Source: an uncultured Phycisphaerales bacterium
GTDB lineage: Bacteria; Planctomycetota; Phycisphaerae; WQYP01
Assembly: GCA_937901265.1 (NCBI GenBank)
Contig: CALCHA010000561.1
Coordinates: 1 to 6,854 of the forward strand
Direction of reading: 5' to 3'
DNA length: 6,854 nucleotides
The notes under the pieces are model-generated. The model saw only the letters and a list, made by a program, of their open reading frames with translations, made no database searches and was not told where the DNA came from. The translations under genes were made by a program, and so were the position numbers. This document shows, piece by piece, positions 1 to 6,642 of the stretch; position 1 is the first letter of the stretch; the number at the start of each line of letters is the position of its first letter.

Positions 1-483
1 GGCGATTACCGCCGCTGGAAGCACGACTTAGAGCGCAACGTCGACTGGGTCATCGGCGCCTGCCTGCTGGTGCGTCGCGAAGTTTTCGAGCAAGTCGGAG
101 GCTTCGATGAACGATTCTTCATGTACGCCGAGGAAACCGACTGGCAGGCACGGATCCGCAACGCCGGCTGGAAAATCGCCTTTACCCCCGCCGCCGAAGT
201 CACCCACCTCGGCGGCGCCAGCGGCAAACCCGAAGCCGCACGCATCAACCGCAACTTCTTTGAAAGTCTGGACTTGTACGAACGCAAACACCATGGCATG
301 CTGGGGCTTTTGGCGTTGCGCGCGGCCATGGTCATCGGGAGCCTGATGCGGAGCATCCTCTGGCTGGGCGTCCTGCTCCTGCTGCCGCGGCGTCGCCGGG
401 CGGCACGCGCAAAGATGCGCCTGCACGCCTGGCTGGTCTGGCGGCAACTCACCGTCTGGCCGCGATTTGTGGAGCCCGCCTGA
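1..483 (+). CDS. Family 2 glycosyltransferase, C-terminal part (5'-truncated by window edge)
   Basis: The reading frame is open from base 1 to a TGA at 481-483, giving the last 160 residues of a protein that starts outside the window. Seen: residues 15-25 (DWVIGACLLVR), the segment GGFDERFFMYAEETDW at 33-48, and a following TPAAEVTHLGGAS stretch. This order is characteristic of GT-A fold, family 2 rhamnosyltransferase-like enzymes (WbbL type), in which the E-(T/D)-D-W block supplies the catalytic base region. The N-terminal nucleotide-sugar site and DXD motif are not in the window. A hydrophobic segment at about 105-129, followed by a basic RRRR patch, suggests a membrane-associated C-terminus. 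Inferred role: transfer of a sugar, possibly a deoxyhexose, to a growing lipid-linked glycan on the cytoplasmic side. Donor and acceptor cannot be read from sequence. The stop codon overlaps the next start by one base, so it is co-transcribed with the downstream genes. Confidence 0.93.
   Translation, partial: GDYRRWKHDLERNVDWVIGACLLVRREVFEQVGGFDERFFMYAEETDWQARIRNAGWKIAFTPAAEVTHLGGASGKPEAARINRNFFESLDLYERKHHGMLGLLALRAAMVIGSLMRSILWLGVLLLLPRRRRAARAKMRLHAWLVWRQLTVWPRFVEPA
471..474 (+). promoter_or_regulatory. Ribosome binding site for the ligase/polymerase gene
   Basis: GGAG lies 8 bases before the ATG at 483, inside the last codons of the upstream glycosyltransferase. Together with the TGATG stop/start overlap it supports the ATG at 483 as the start. 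Confidence 0.6.
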
Positions 484-1829
484 TGTCCCATGTCGCCGTT
501 CCACAACTCTCCCGAGCCTCCTACGCCGCCTATTCCCATTTGGCCATGGGCCTGATCGCCACCGGCGTGCTGCTGGGATTGGGGATGGTCTCCATCGTCA
601 TCGCGGGCATCCTCTACATCCTGCTGCTCCTGCTGGTGACGGCCTGGAAGTGCGAGTACGGGATGGCCATCGCCTTCTCGGTCGCCCCCTTCGTCAACGA
701 TCTCCCCCTCAATTTGCCCGTCCACATCTCCATTGGCGAGTTCAGCCTGATCTGGCTGTTCCTCCTGTGCGTCCCCACCGTCCTCGGCCGGCGCCACGGA
801 TTTAAAATGGGCCCCGTGCTCATCCCGGTGCTTCTCTACCTGGGCTGCTGCACGGCCTCGACGGCGTTGCATTGGAATGCCGAGGCACTCACCCCTCTGG
901 TGCAGATGTCGCTCTATCTGATCATCGCGGTGTTCGTGTATGCCTCGTTTTCCAAGCATCCCGAGCGGCTGACGGTGGTGTACGACCTGTGCATCATGAC
1001 GGCGGCACTGCTGGCGTTTCTGGCGCTGGTGACGGATTACTCATTCCTCTCGATGAATAAAAACGCATGGGGTGCTTCCATGGGCACCGTTGCGGTGATG
1101 GCGGTTGAGCGCTGGCTGGCAGCGACCGGACGCTACCGCCGGCGGGCGCTGATGATTGCCCTGGTGCTGATCGTCTCGTGCCTGCTCTTCAGCCTGTCGC
1201 GCGGCGGATGGATCGGGGCGTTCGTGGGGTGCTGCGTGGTGCTGGGGATGCGCGGGCGCATCAAGCTGGCCTTCAAACTGGCGATGCTCCTGATTCCCCT
1301 GGTGGCGGGACTGTGGTTTTTCATGCCACAGGCGGACAAGGAATACGCGACGGGTTTCACCAGCGACCGGGTGAACGTCCGCGCGCGGTGGGACACCATC
1401 GACGCCGCCGAGAGAATTTACAAAAACAATCCAGCGATGGGCATCGGGGTGCAGTTGCGCAAGGACATGGACGCGACGAACCTGGTGATGATTACGCTGG
1501 CGGAGACGGGCGTGCAGGGGCTGCTGGCGCTGGTGGCGATCCACGTGACGGTGATCGTGATGGTTTGGCGCGACCTGCGGCGGATCCCGATCACGAGTCC
1601 GCTCTATTCGATCGCCATCCTCGGCGCGGCCCTGGTCGCGGCGCGGTTCACGCACGGGTTGGTGGATCACTATTGGAGCCGGGGAGCGGTCCTTCAGGCG
1701 TGGGCGGCGGTGGGGATGGCAACGGCTGCGCACTTTGCGATCAAGTCTCGCGGCCGGGTAAAGAAGAAGCAGCAGGTCGTGGAGCGGGTGCAGCGCGTCA
1801 CGGTGACGCGGATGCGGCCGGTAATGTGA
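483..1829 (+). CDS. O-antigen ligase / Wzy-type polymerase-like membrane protein
   Basis: This 448-residue protein has about ten to twelve hydrophobic segments spread through residues 20-420, one larger polar loop (about 281-333) and a basic cytoplasmic-looking tail (421-448). Family signs: FSLSRGGWIG at 236-245, the Ser-Arg-Gly signature of the Wzy_C/WaaL superfamily; the loop with Arg 300 and 302; NPAMGIG at 316-322; and TNLVMITLAETGVQG at 332-346. Proteins of this family act at the outer face of the inner membrane, either polymerising undecaprenyl-linked repeat units or transferring glycan from that carrier to an acceptor. Sequence alone does not separate polymerase from ligase. The position among glycosyltransferase genes fits either. 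Oddity: the family motif H-[NSQ]-X9-G-X-X-G is matched here except that its His is Thr332 (codon ACG). The start is ATG 483, overlapping the previous stop; the gene ends in TGA overlapped by the next GTG. Codon third positions are C-rich in the first third and G-rich afterwards. Confidence 0.9.
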   Translation: MSHVAVPQLSRASYAAYSHLAMGLIATGVLLGLGMVSIVIAGILYILLLLLVTAWKCEYGMAIAFSVAPFVNDLPLNLPVHISIGEFSLIWLFLLCVPTVLGRRHGFKMGPVLIPVLLYLGCCTASTALHWNAEALTPLVQMSLYLIIAVFVYASFSKHPERLTVVYDLCIMTAALLAFLALVTDYSFLSMNKNAWGASMGTVAVMAVERWLAATGRYRRRALMIALVLIVSCLLFSLSRGGWIGAFVGCCVVLGMRGRIKLAFKLAMLLIPLVAGLWFFMPQADKEYATGFTSDRVNVRARWDTIDAAERIYKNNPAMGIGVQLRKDMDATNLVMITLAETGVQGLLALVAIHVTVIVMVWRDLRRIPITSPLYSIAILGAALVAARFTHGLVDHYWSRGAVLQAWAAVGMATAAHFAIKSRGRVKKKQQVVERVQRVTVTRMRPVM

Positions 1830-3061
1830 GCGTGCAGGACGATCCATCACCAGGCGTGTCGGCTTCGCCGGCGGAATCTACATCCGCGGGCGGCCAATGC
1901 ACCGCGAGCGCATCGCCATTTTCCGCACTGCTGACATTTCCCTCGTGCCATCGTCGCGGCGGGGTGGAGCGGGTCATGGTGGAGTGCGCGAATTTTCTGG
2001 CGGGGCGTGGGCATTCCGTTTCGGTCCTCAGCGCGGAATTCGCCGAGGGAGTGTTGGCTGCGGACGTGCACCGAGTGGCCGTCCCGGTGAAATCCTCGCA
2101 GGCGATCCTGCGGAATCGAACCTACCGGCGCGGCGCGACTGCGGCACTGGCGGCGTTGCGGACCCAGCGATCCGGGCCGACAGTCCATGCGGCGTTCGGC
2201 GTGGTCTGCCCGCCGGGGGGCGTGCTGTGGGTGCCGTCGGTTCACGCCGAGTGGCTGAAAATTTCGCGAGCTCACCGGGATTGGAAAGGGCGGCTCAAGC
2301 AGCGGCTGAATTTGTTCCATCCCTTTATTCTCCGGCTCGAACGGGAATACTTTGGCGGCCGACGGTATCGTCGGCTGATCGCGTTGACCCCGCGGATACG
2401 CGACGAACTGATGGAGCACTATGGGGTGCCGGCGGGGGATATCGACATGCTGCCCAACGGGTACAACCCGGCCGAATTCCATCCGGGGCGGCGGGCGGAG
2501 CTGCGTGACAAGGTGCGTGCGGAGCTGGGCTATGGGCCCTCCGATCGGGTGCTGGTGTTCGTGGCCAATGAGCTGGAACGGAAGGGATTTTTCCCGCTGA
2601 TTCGAGCGGTGGCGCGGTTGAAGGATCCGTCGCTGCGCGTGCTGGTGGCAGGGCGGGTCTCGATCGAAGCGCATGCCGGAATGCTGCAGAGCCTGGGGCT
2701 CGCGGGACGAGTAACCTGTGTCGGCCCCAGCGCGGACGTGGCGCGCTATTTTGCGGCAGGCGACCTGTTCGTGCTGCCGACCTATTACGAAGCGTGGGGG
2801 CTGGTGATTGTCGAAGCGCTGGCGACGGGCGTCCCGGTGTTGACGAGCCGACTGGCTGGGGCGGCGGTGGCGGTGCAGGAAGGGCGGACGGGACTGCTGC
2901 TCGACGATCCGCACGATGAGGCGGAAATCGCGGGGAAAATCGACCGGATCCTGCGCTCGCGCTGGGCGTCGCCGCAGGACATCTCGGCCAGCGTGCAGGC
3001 CTATCGCTGGGAGAAGGTGTTGACGCGCTACGAAGAAATTCTGCGGGCGAATTGCGCATGA
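1826..3061 (+). CDS. GT-B glycosyltransferase, family 4, WaaG-like (first of three)
   Basis: Read from GTG 1826, which makes a GTGA overlap with the preceding stop, the product is 411 residues. Residues 1-33 are a low-complexity Ser/Ala/Pro segment. The N-terminal Rossmann-like domain follows, with GGVERV at 45-50 (acceptor-side glycine motif) and WVPSVHAEW at 135-143. The interdomain region at 185-212 includes LPNGYN. The C-terminal donor-binding domain has FVANELERKG at 245-254, with the conserved Arg-Lys pair, and the E-X7-E motif E322...E330 in YEAWGLVIVEA. These are standard features of retaining GT4 enzymes that use nucleotide-sugar donors in the cytoplasm; the ERKG block resembles the WaaG branch. 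The usual Glu after the E-X7-E region (GxxE, near 345-350) is replaced by AGAAVAV. GTG 1832 and GTG 1856 are also in frame, and no convincing Shine-Dalgarno distinguishes them; 1826 is preferred for the overlap. Sugar specificity is unknown. Confidence 0.9.
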   Translation: MSVQDDPSPGVSASPAESTSAGGQCTASASPFSALLTFPSCHRRGGVERVMVECANFLAGRGHSVSVLSAEFAEGVLAADVHRVAVPVKSSQAILRNRTYRRGATAALAALRTQRSGPTVHAAFGVVCPPGGVLWVPSVHAEWLKISRAHRDWKGRLKQRLNLFHPFILRLEREYFGGRRYRRLIALTPRIRDELMEHYGVPAGDIDMLPNGYNPAEFHPGRRAELRDKVRAELGYGPSDRVLVFVANELERKGFFPLIRAVARLKDPSLRVLVAGRVSIEAHAGMLQSLGLAGRVTCVGPSADVARYFAAGDLFVLPTYYEAWGLVIVEALATGVPVLTSRLAGAAVAVQEGRTGLLLDDPHDEAEIAGKIDRILRSRWASPQDISASVQAYRWEKVLTRYEEILRANCA

Positions 3062-4209
3062 CGAAAGGCGATTTGCCGCGGGTTCTTCTGCTGACCGATG
3101 CCGACGTCTTCGCCGGGACGGAGCGGCATATGCTGGATCTGGCGGGCGCACTCGCGGATCTGGGCGTGCCGGTGCGCGTGGGGTGCCCCGCGCCCTCGCC
3201 GCTGGCGGAAAAAGTGGGGATGCGGGGGATCGAGGTGGTGGCGATACCGAAACGTGGCATGGTCGACTTCGCGGCGGTGAAGCGTATCGCGGGGATGCTG
3301 CGGTCGGGCGAGATTGACATCGTTCACGCGCACAACGGGCGGACGCATCTGGCGGCGGCGCTGGCCGTGTCGCGCGCCGGACGCGGGGCGTGCGTGGCGA
3401 CGCAGCACTTTCTCTTTCCCTCTCGCGTGGGGCGGCGCGGGCCCAAGGCATGGTTGTCGGCGGCGGCGCATCGGTGGACCACCCATCGCACCGCGCGCAT
3501 CGTTGCGATTTCCGACGCCGTCAAGCGCGCTGCGCTCGCCCGCCGCGATGCGACCCAACAGCAACTCCACACCGTGCTCAACGGCATGATGGCTCCCGAT
3601 CCCGCAGCCCTCCGCCCGGCCGCCGCGATCCGCGCCGACCTCGGCCTTCCCGCCGATGCCCCCTTCATCTTCTGTGCCGCCCGATTGGAACAGGAAAAGG
3701 ACGTTCCCACCCTCATTGATGCGATGAAACCGGTTGCCGCCGCATTCCCCGCAGTTCACTGCTTCATTGCCGGTAGCGGCCAGGAACGTGCGTCCATTGA
3801 AGCCCAGATCGCGCGCCATGGCCTTTCCCCCCATGTTCATCTTCTGGGCTTCCGCGACGATGTCCTCTCCCTCATCCGCGCCGCGGATATTTTTGTCCTG
3901 CCCAGTGCGGTCGAAGGCTTTGGCCTTGTCGTCCTCGAGGCCATGGCTCTTGGCGTCCCGGTCATCGCCATCAACGCCGGCGGGCCGTGCGAAATCGTCG
4001 AACCGGGCGTCACCGGCCTCCTCACGCCCCCCAAGGATTCCCACCAGCTCGCCAGCGCCCTCCAACAGCTCCTCACTGATCCGCCCCTGCGCCAACGCTT
4101 CGGCAGCGCCGGCGCCGAACGCTTCCGCCAGCACTTCACCGCTGCCCGCATGGCCTGCGAAACTCTCGCCGTCTACAACGCCGCATTGGGGCAAGGAGGC
4201 AACTCATGA
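3058..4209 (+). CDS. GT-B glycosyltransferase, family 4 (second of three)
   Basis: ATG 3058 overlaps the previous TGA in the classic ATGA arrangement and gives 383 residues, a normal length for GT4. A TTG at 3052 is in frame but less likely. Seen: an N-terminal beta strand RVLLLTDADVFAGTERHM (8-25) with the Gly-Thr-Glu-Arg acceptor loop; DIVHAHNGR at 87-95; VAISDAVK at 149-156; a donor-domain start at FIFCAARLEQEKDVPTLI (203-220) containing the conserved Lys214; IAGSGQE at 237-243; and the E-X7-E motif E286...E294 in EGFGLVVLEAMA, followed by GGPCEIVEPGVTGLL (308-322). All are canonical GT4 elements. It most likely adds one sugar to the lipid-linked glycan in the cytoplasm; donor and linkage are unknown. 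Initiation probably depends on coupling, since no strong Shine-Dalgarno precedes it. Synonymous codon use changes abruptly near base 3478 (residue 140), G-ending before and C-ending after. Confidence 0.93.
   Translation: MTKGDLPRVLLLTDADVFAGTERHMLDLAGALADLGVPVRVGCPAPSPLAEKVGMRGIEVVAIPKRGMVDFAAVKRIAGMLRSGEIDIVHAHNGRTHLAAALAVSRAGRGACVATQHFLFPSRVGRRGPKAWLSAAAHRWTTHRTARIVAISDAVKRAALARRDATQQQLHTVLNGMMAPDPAALRPAAAIRADLGLPADAPFIFCAARLEQEKDVPTLIDAMKPVAAAFPAVHCFIAGSGQERASIEAQIARHGLSPHVHLLGFRDDVLSLIRAADIFVLPSAVEGFGLVVLEAMALGVPVIAINAGGPCEIVEPGVTGLLTPPKDSHQLASALQQLLTDPPLRQRFGSAGAERFRQHFTAARMACETLAVYNAALGQGGNS
4193..4199 (+). promoter_or_regulatory. Strong ribosome binding site for the third GT4 gene
   Basis: AAGGAGG, a near-perfect anti-16S match, lies 6 bases before ATG 4206. 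It is embedded in the last codons of the second GT4 gene, where it contributes to a Gly-rich end (GQGGNS). It is the best Shine-Dalgarno in the window and fixes ATG 4206 as the start even though the conserved domain begins about 28 residues later. Confidence 0.85.
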
Positions 4210-5450
4210 GCGCTCCACTTTGCCCCCCCACCGCATCCGCGATTCCACACGACTCCGGCAAAGCGGCGCATGAAACGTCCGCCAGACCCTTGCGCGTCCT
4301 GCTCATCTCCCACACCTGCCAATCCCCCACCGAGGGGCAGCCCAAAACCGAACTCATCGCGCAAATGCCCGGGGTCGAGCTGGTGACGCTCATCCCCCAC
4401 CGCTGGAAGCACTACGGCCAGTGGCGACTCGCGGCGACCGTGCCCGCGCCGCGCTGCCGCTATGAAATCGGCAAGGTGGTCTGGCCGTGGGCGGGTCCGG
4501 GGCAGTTTTATCTGCACTGGTATCCGGGGCTCAAGAAGCTGCTGCGCGCGTTTCAGCCTGACGTGATTGATTTGTGGGAGGAGCCCTGGGCACTGGTGAG
4601 CGCGCACGCCGTGTGGCTGCGCAACCGGTTTCTGCCGCAATGCAAAATCATTACGGAGACGGAGCAGAACATCGACCGCAAGCTGCCCCCGCCCTTTGAG
4701 CAGTTGCGGCGTTACGTCTGCCGCCATGCCGATCACGCCGTCTGCCGCAACCACGAGGCGATTTCCGTCATGCGTTCGAAGGGTTTCCAGGGTCCCGCGA
4801 CGGTGGTGCCCAACGCCGTGGATGGGACGCTGTTCCGCCCGCTGGATCGTGCGAGCTGCCGGCAGCAATTTGGTTTTTCGAAATTCACCGCCGGCTACAT
4901 CGGACGCTTCGTGGAGCGCAAGGGCATCCAGGATCTGATCGCCGCCGTGGCGATCTGCGGCCCCGACGTGCAGTGCGTGCTGGTGGGATCGGGCGAGTAC
5001 GAAGCGACGCTGCGCGAGCAGATCGCGGCGCTGGCATTGGGCGACCGCGTGCGGATCATTCCGCAGGTCGCGCCCGCGGAGCTGACGCCGATCATGAATG
5101 CGATCGATGCGCTGGTACTCCCCTCGCGCACGGTGCCGACGTGGAAGGAACAGTTCGGGCGCGTGATCATCGAAGCGCATGCCTGCGCCACGCCGGTGAT
5201 CGGGTCCGATTCCGGGGCGATTCCCGAGGTCGTGGGTGCGGGCGGCGTCATTGTGCCCGAGGGCGATGTCGCGGGGCTGGCGGCGGCGATGACAAGGCTG
5301 TCGAAAAGTCCGGAAATGGCCCGGGGAATGGGCGAGGTGGGGCGGCAACAGGTTTTTGCAAAATATACGTGGCAAATGGTCGCTGAGCGCATGTACAATT
5401 TGTACTTCGCTGTCGGCCAGTCCCCCCGGCAAGACGCACAGCAGCAGTAG
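4206..5450 (+). CDS. GT-B glycosyltransferase, family 4 (third of three)
   Basis: The product is 414 residues from ATG 4206 (ATGA overlap with the preceding stop, strong AAGGAGG upstream) to TAG 5448-5450. Residues 1-28 are a low-complexity extension. The GT-B fold then starts at LRVLLISHTCQSP (29-41). Further landmarks are DVIDLWEEPWAL (119-130), ITETEQNI (149-156), VVPNAVDGTLFRP (200-212), and a donor-domain opening YIGRFVERKGIQDLI (231-245) with Arg234 and Lys239. VLVGSGEYE follows at 258-266, and then the E-X7-E motif E315...E323 in WKEQFGRVIIEAHA, with GSDSGAIPEVVG at 333-344. This PSR-WKEQFGR-IIEA pattern is common in GT4 enzymes of exopolysaccharide clusters. Inferred role: a further sugar addition in the same repeat unit; specificity is unknown. 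The end of the gene encodes Ala-Gln-Gln-Gln over a short CAG run. C-ending codons dominate the 5' end and G-ending codons the rest. Confidence 0.93.
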   Translation: MSAPLCPPTASAIPHDSGKAAHETSARPLRVLLISHTCQSPTEGQPKTELIAQMPGVELVTLIPHRWKHYGQWRLAATVPAPRCRYEIGKVVWPWAGPGQFYLHWYPGLKKLLRAFQPDVIDLWEEPWALVSAHAVWLRNRFLPQCKIITETEQNIDRKLPPPFEQLRRYVCRHADHAVCRNHEAISVMRSKGFQGPATVVPNAVDGTLFRPLDRASCRQQFGFSKFTAGYIGRFVERKGIQDLIAAVAICGPDVQCVLVGSGEYEATLREQIAALALGDRVRIIPQVAPAELTPIMNAIDALVLPSRTVPTWKEQFGRVIIEAHACATPVIGSDSGAIPEVVGAGGVIVPEGDVAGLAAAMTRLSKSPEMARGMGEVGRQQVFAKYTWQMVAERMYNLYFAVGQSPRQDAQQQ

Positions 5451-5481
5451 GCTCCAGCCTTCCCCCTGCCCGCAGCATGCC

Positions 5482-5486
5482 GAGGG
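5482..5486 (+). promoter_or_regulatory. Ribosome binding site deciding the GTG start of the radical SAM gene
   Basis: GAGGG ends 6 bases before GTG 5493. No ATG, GTG or TTG in this frame lies between the upstream TAG and GTG 5493. The nearby ATG at 5477 is in another frame and has no comparable site. This supports the GTG start. Confidence 0.65.
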
Positions 5487-5492
5487 TTTGTC

Positions 5493-6623
5493 GTGTCCAG
5501 CTTCATCCACTATCGCAACTACGGCCGCCTGTTCAAGGTCTATGGCCGCTCGCTCTGGAAGTATGGATCCGCAGGGAAGATCCTCAACGCCCTGCGCACC
5601 GAGTGGGCTTACCGCCGACGCACGCCCCTGGTGCGGTCTTACCCCTACATCCTCTTCCTTGAACCCCTCTATTACTGCAACCTCGACTGTCCGCTGTGCG
5701 ATCGGCAGATCTTTCCTGATGCGCGTAAAAACTCCGCCGGGAAACTCTCTCTGGAGCTCTTCGATCGCCTTCTCGACGAGGCCGGCAAGTACCTCTTCCA
5801 GTGCCAGATCTTCGGCCAGGGCGAGCCGCTGCTCGATTGGCCGCGAAGCAAATACATCATCGAACGCTGCCACGCCCGCCGCATCTTCACCCTGATGAGC
5901 ACCAACTGCACGCTGGTGACCGAGAAAATGGCGGCGGAAGTGGTGGCCTCCGGCCTCGATCACCTGGTCGTCGCCATCGATGGGATCACCCAGGAAAGTT
6001 ACGAGAAGTACCGGGTGCGGGGACAGGTGGCCGACGCCCTCAGCGGCATGCGGCTGTTCGTCGAGGAGAAGCGGCGGCAGCGCTCGGCCATGCAGATCGA
6101 GTGGCAGTTCCTGGTCAATAAATACAACCATGGTGAAATGGCCCGCGCGCGAGAAATCGCCGCGGAGCTGGGCGTCACGCTGCGCTTCGCGCCGATCCGC
6201 GGCATGGAATTCGACCCGGCCCTGCAGGAAGAGTGGCTGGCGCCCGAGCCGGAGTTTCGCGCGGCGAAGGTGGCTGAGGGCGAGACGGTGTTCGCCTGGC
6301 CCTGCTATTTTCTGTGGCGCTCGCTGGTGCTCAATTCCAATGGCCAGGCGGCGCGCTGCCTGATCTATCAGAACGTCGCGGAGTATGGGAGCCTGGAGGG
6401 GCGGACGGTGAAGGATCTTTATAATGATCCGACGATGCAGCGCGCGCGGCAGCTCTTTCGCAAGGGACCCGTCCCGCCCGGACCGTTTCCGACGCCCTGC
6501 GCGAGCTGCTCGTTTTACCAGCGGCACCACGGCGGGACGAATCAGACGAAGGCCGGGAGCCTCGTCGCGGACGCGGGCGGCCGACGGGTCTCCCTGCCCC
6601 TGGCGGCTGTCGCTGAGCGATAG
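5493..6623 (+). CDS. Radical SAM protein with reduced SPASM/twitch-like C-terminal domain
   Basis: The product is 376 residues. Seen: a basic, aromatic N-terminal region (1-48), then the radical SAM core opening EPLYYCNLDCPLC (57-69), whose C62-X3-C66-X2-C69 holds the [4Fe-4S] cluster that cleaves S-adenosylmethionine. GQGEP at 108-112 is the SAM-binding GGEP-like motif. AIDGITQESYEKYR (161-174) follows as in other SPASM-class enzymes. The C-terminal part has C271-X12-G284-X4-C289, matching the SPASM pattern CX9-15GX4C, then LYNDPTMQRAR (309-319) and PCASC (335-339). The later SPASM cysteines are absent, so one auxiliary cluster (C271, C289, C336, C339) is more likely than two. The last 35 residues have no recognisable motif. 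The chemistry is a radical modification, but the substrate is unknown. The position after five glycan genes suggests a sugar, lipid carrier or glycan-associated substrate. A role in peptide modification is possible in principle, but no precursor peptide gene was seen beside it. Start: GTG with GAGGG upstream, 42 bases after the previous stop. Confidence 0.88.
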   Translation: MSSFIHYRNYGRLFKVYGRSLWKYGSAGKILNALRTEWAYRRRTPLVRSYPYILFLEPLYYCNLDCPLCDRQIFPDARKNSAGKLSLELFDRLLDEAGKYLFQCQIFGQGEPLLDWPRSKYIIERCHARRIFTLMSTNCTLVTEKMAAEVVASGLDHLVVAIDGITQESYEKYRVRGQVADALSGMRLFVEEKRRQRSAMQIEWQFLVNKYNHGEMARAREIAAELGVTLRFAPIRGMEFDPALQEEWLAPEPEFRAAKVAEGETVFAWPCYFLWRSLVLNSNGQAARCLIYQNVAEYGSLEGRTVKDLYNDPTMQRARQLFRKGPVPPGPFPTPCASCSFYQRHHGGTNQTKAGSLVADAGGRRVSLPLAAVAER

Positions 6624-6626
6624 GGT

Positions 6627-6642
6627 TTCGTTCGGGAGCGAA
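6627..6642 (+). terminator. Weak hairpin just after the operon (possible terminator, no U-tract)
   Basis: TTCGTT (6627-6632) pairs with AGCGAA (6637-6642) around a CGGG loop; one of the six pairs is G-T. It begins four bases after the last stop codon, where an operon terminator is expected. It is followed by GGGGG rather than a T-run, so intrinsic termination is doubtful; it could instead protect the 3' end or be chance. Confidence 0.25.

Noticed and set aside
1178..1825. Upstream extension of the first GT4 reading frame into the ligase/polymerase gene
   Set aside because: The frame is open by chance. The translated stretch is Gly/Arg/Asp-rich and overlaps a well-supported membrane protein. 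The GTG at the stop codon is the sensible start.
1847..3451. A 534-codon open frame on the minus strand
   Set aside because: It mirrors the first GT4 gene and part of the second. It is Arg/Pro/His-rich and motif-free, so it is a compositional shadow.
3028..4194. A 388-codon minus-strand frame with a more ordinary-looking composition
   Set aside because: It is antisense to the second GT4 across almost its full length. The Gly/Glu/Ala-rich content follows from complementing C- and G-ending codons, and no known fold or initiation site was recognised.
5477..5662. Short open frame starting at ATG 5477
   Set aside because: It is out of frame with the radical SAM gene, has no good Shine-Dalgarno, and its Pro/Leu/Arg-rich product has no motif.
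4173..6530. A 785-codon open frame on the minus strand
   Set aside because: It lies antisense to the third GT4 and the radical SAM gene, is rich in Arg and His as expected from the complement of GC-rich codons, and shows no recognisable domain. The + strand genes have clear motifs and ribosome binding sites.
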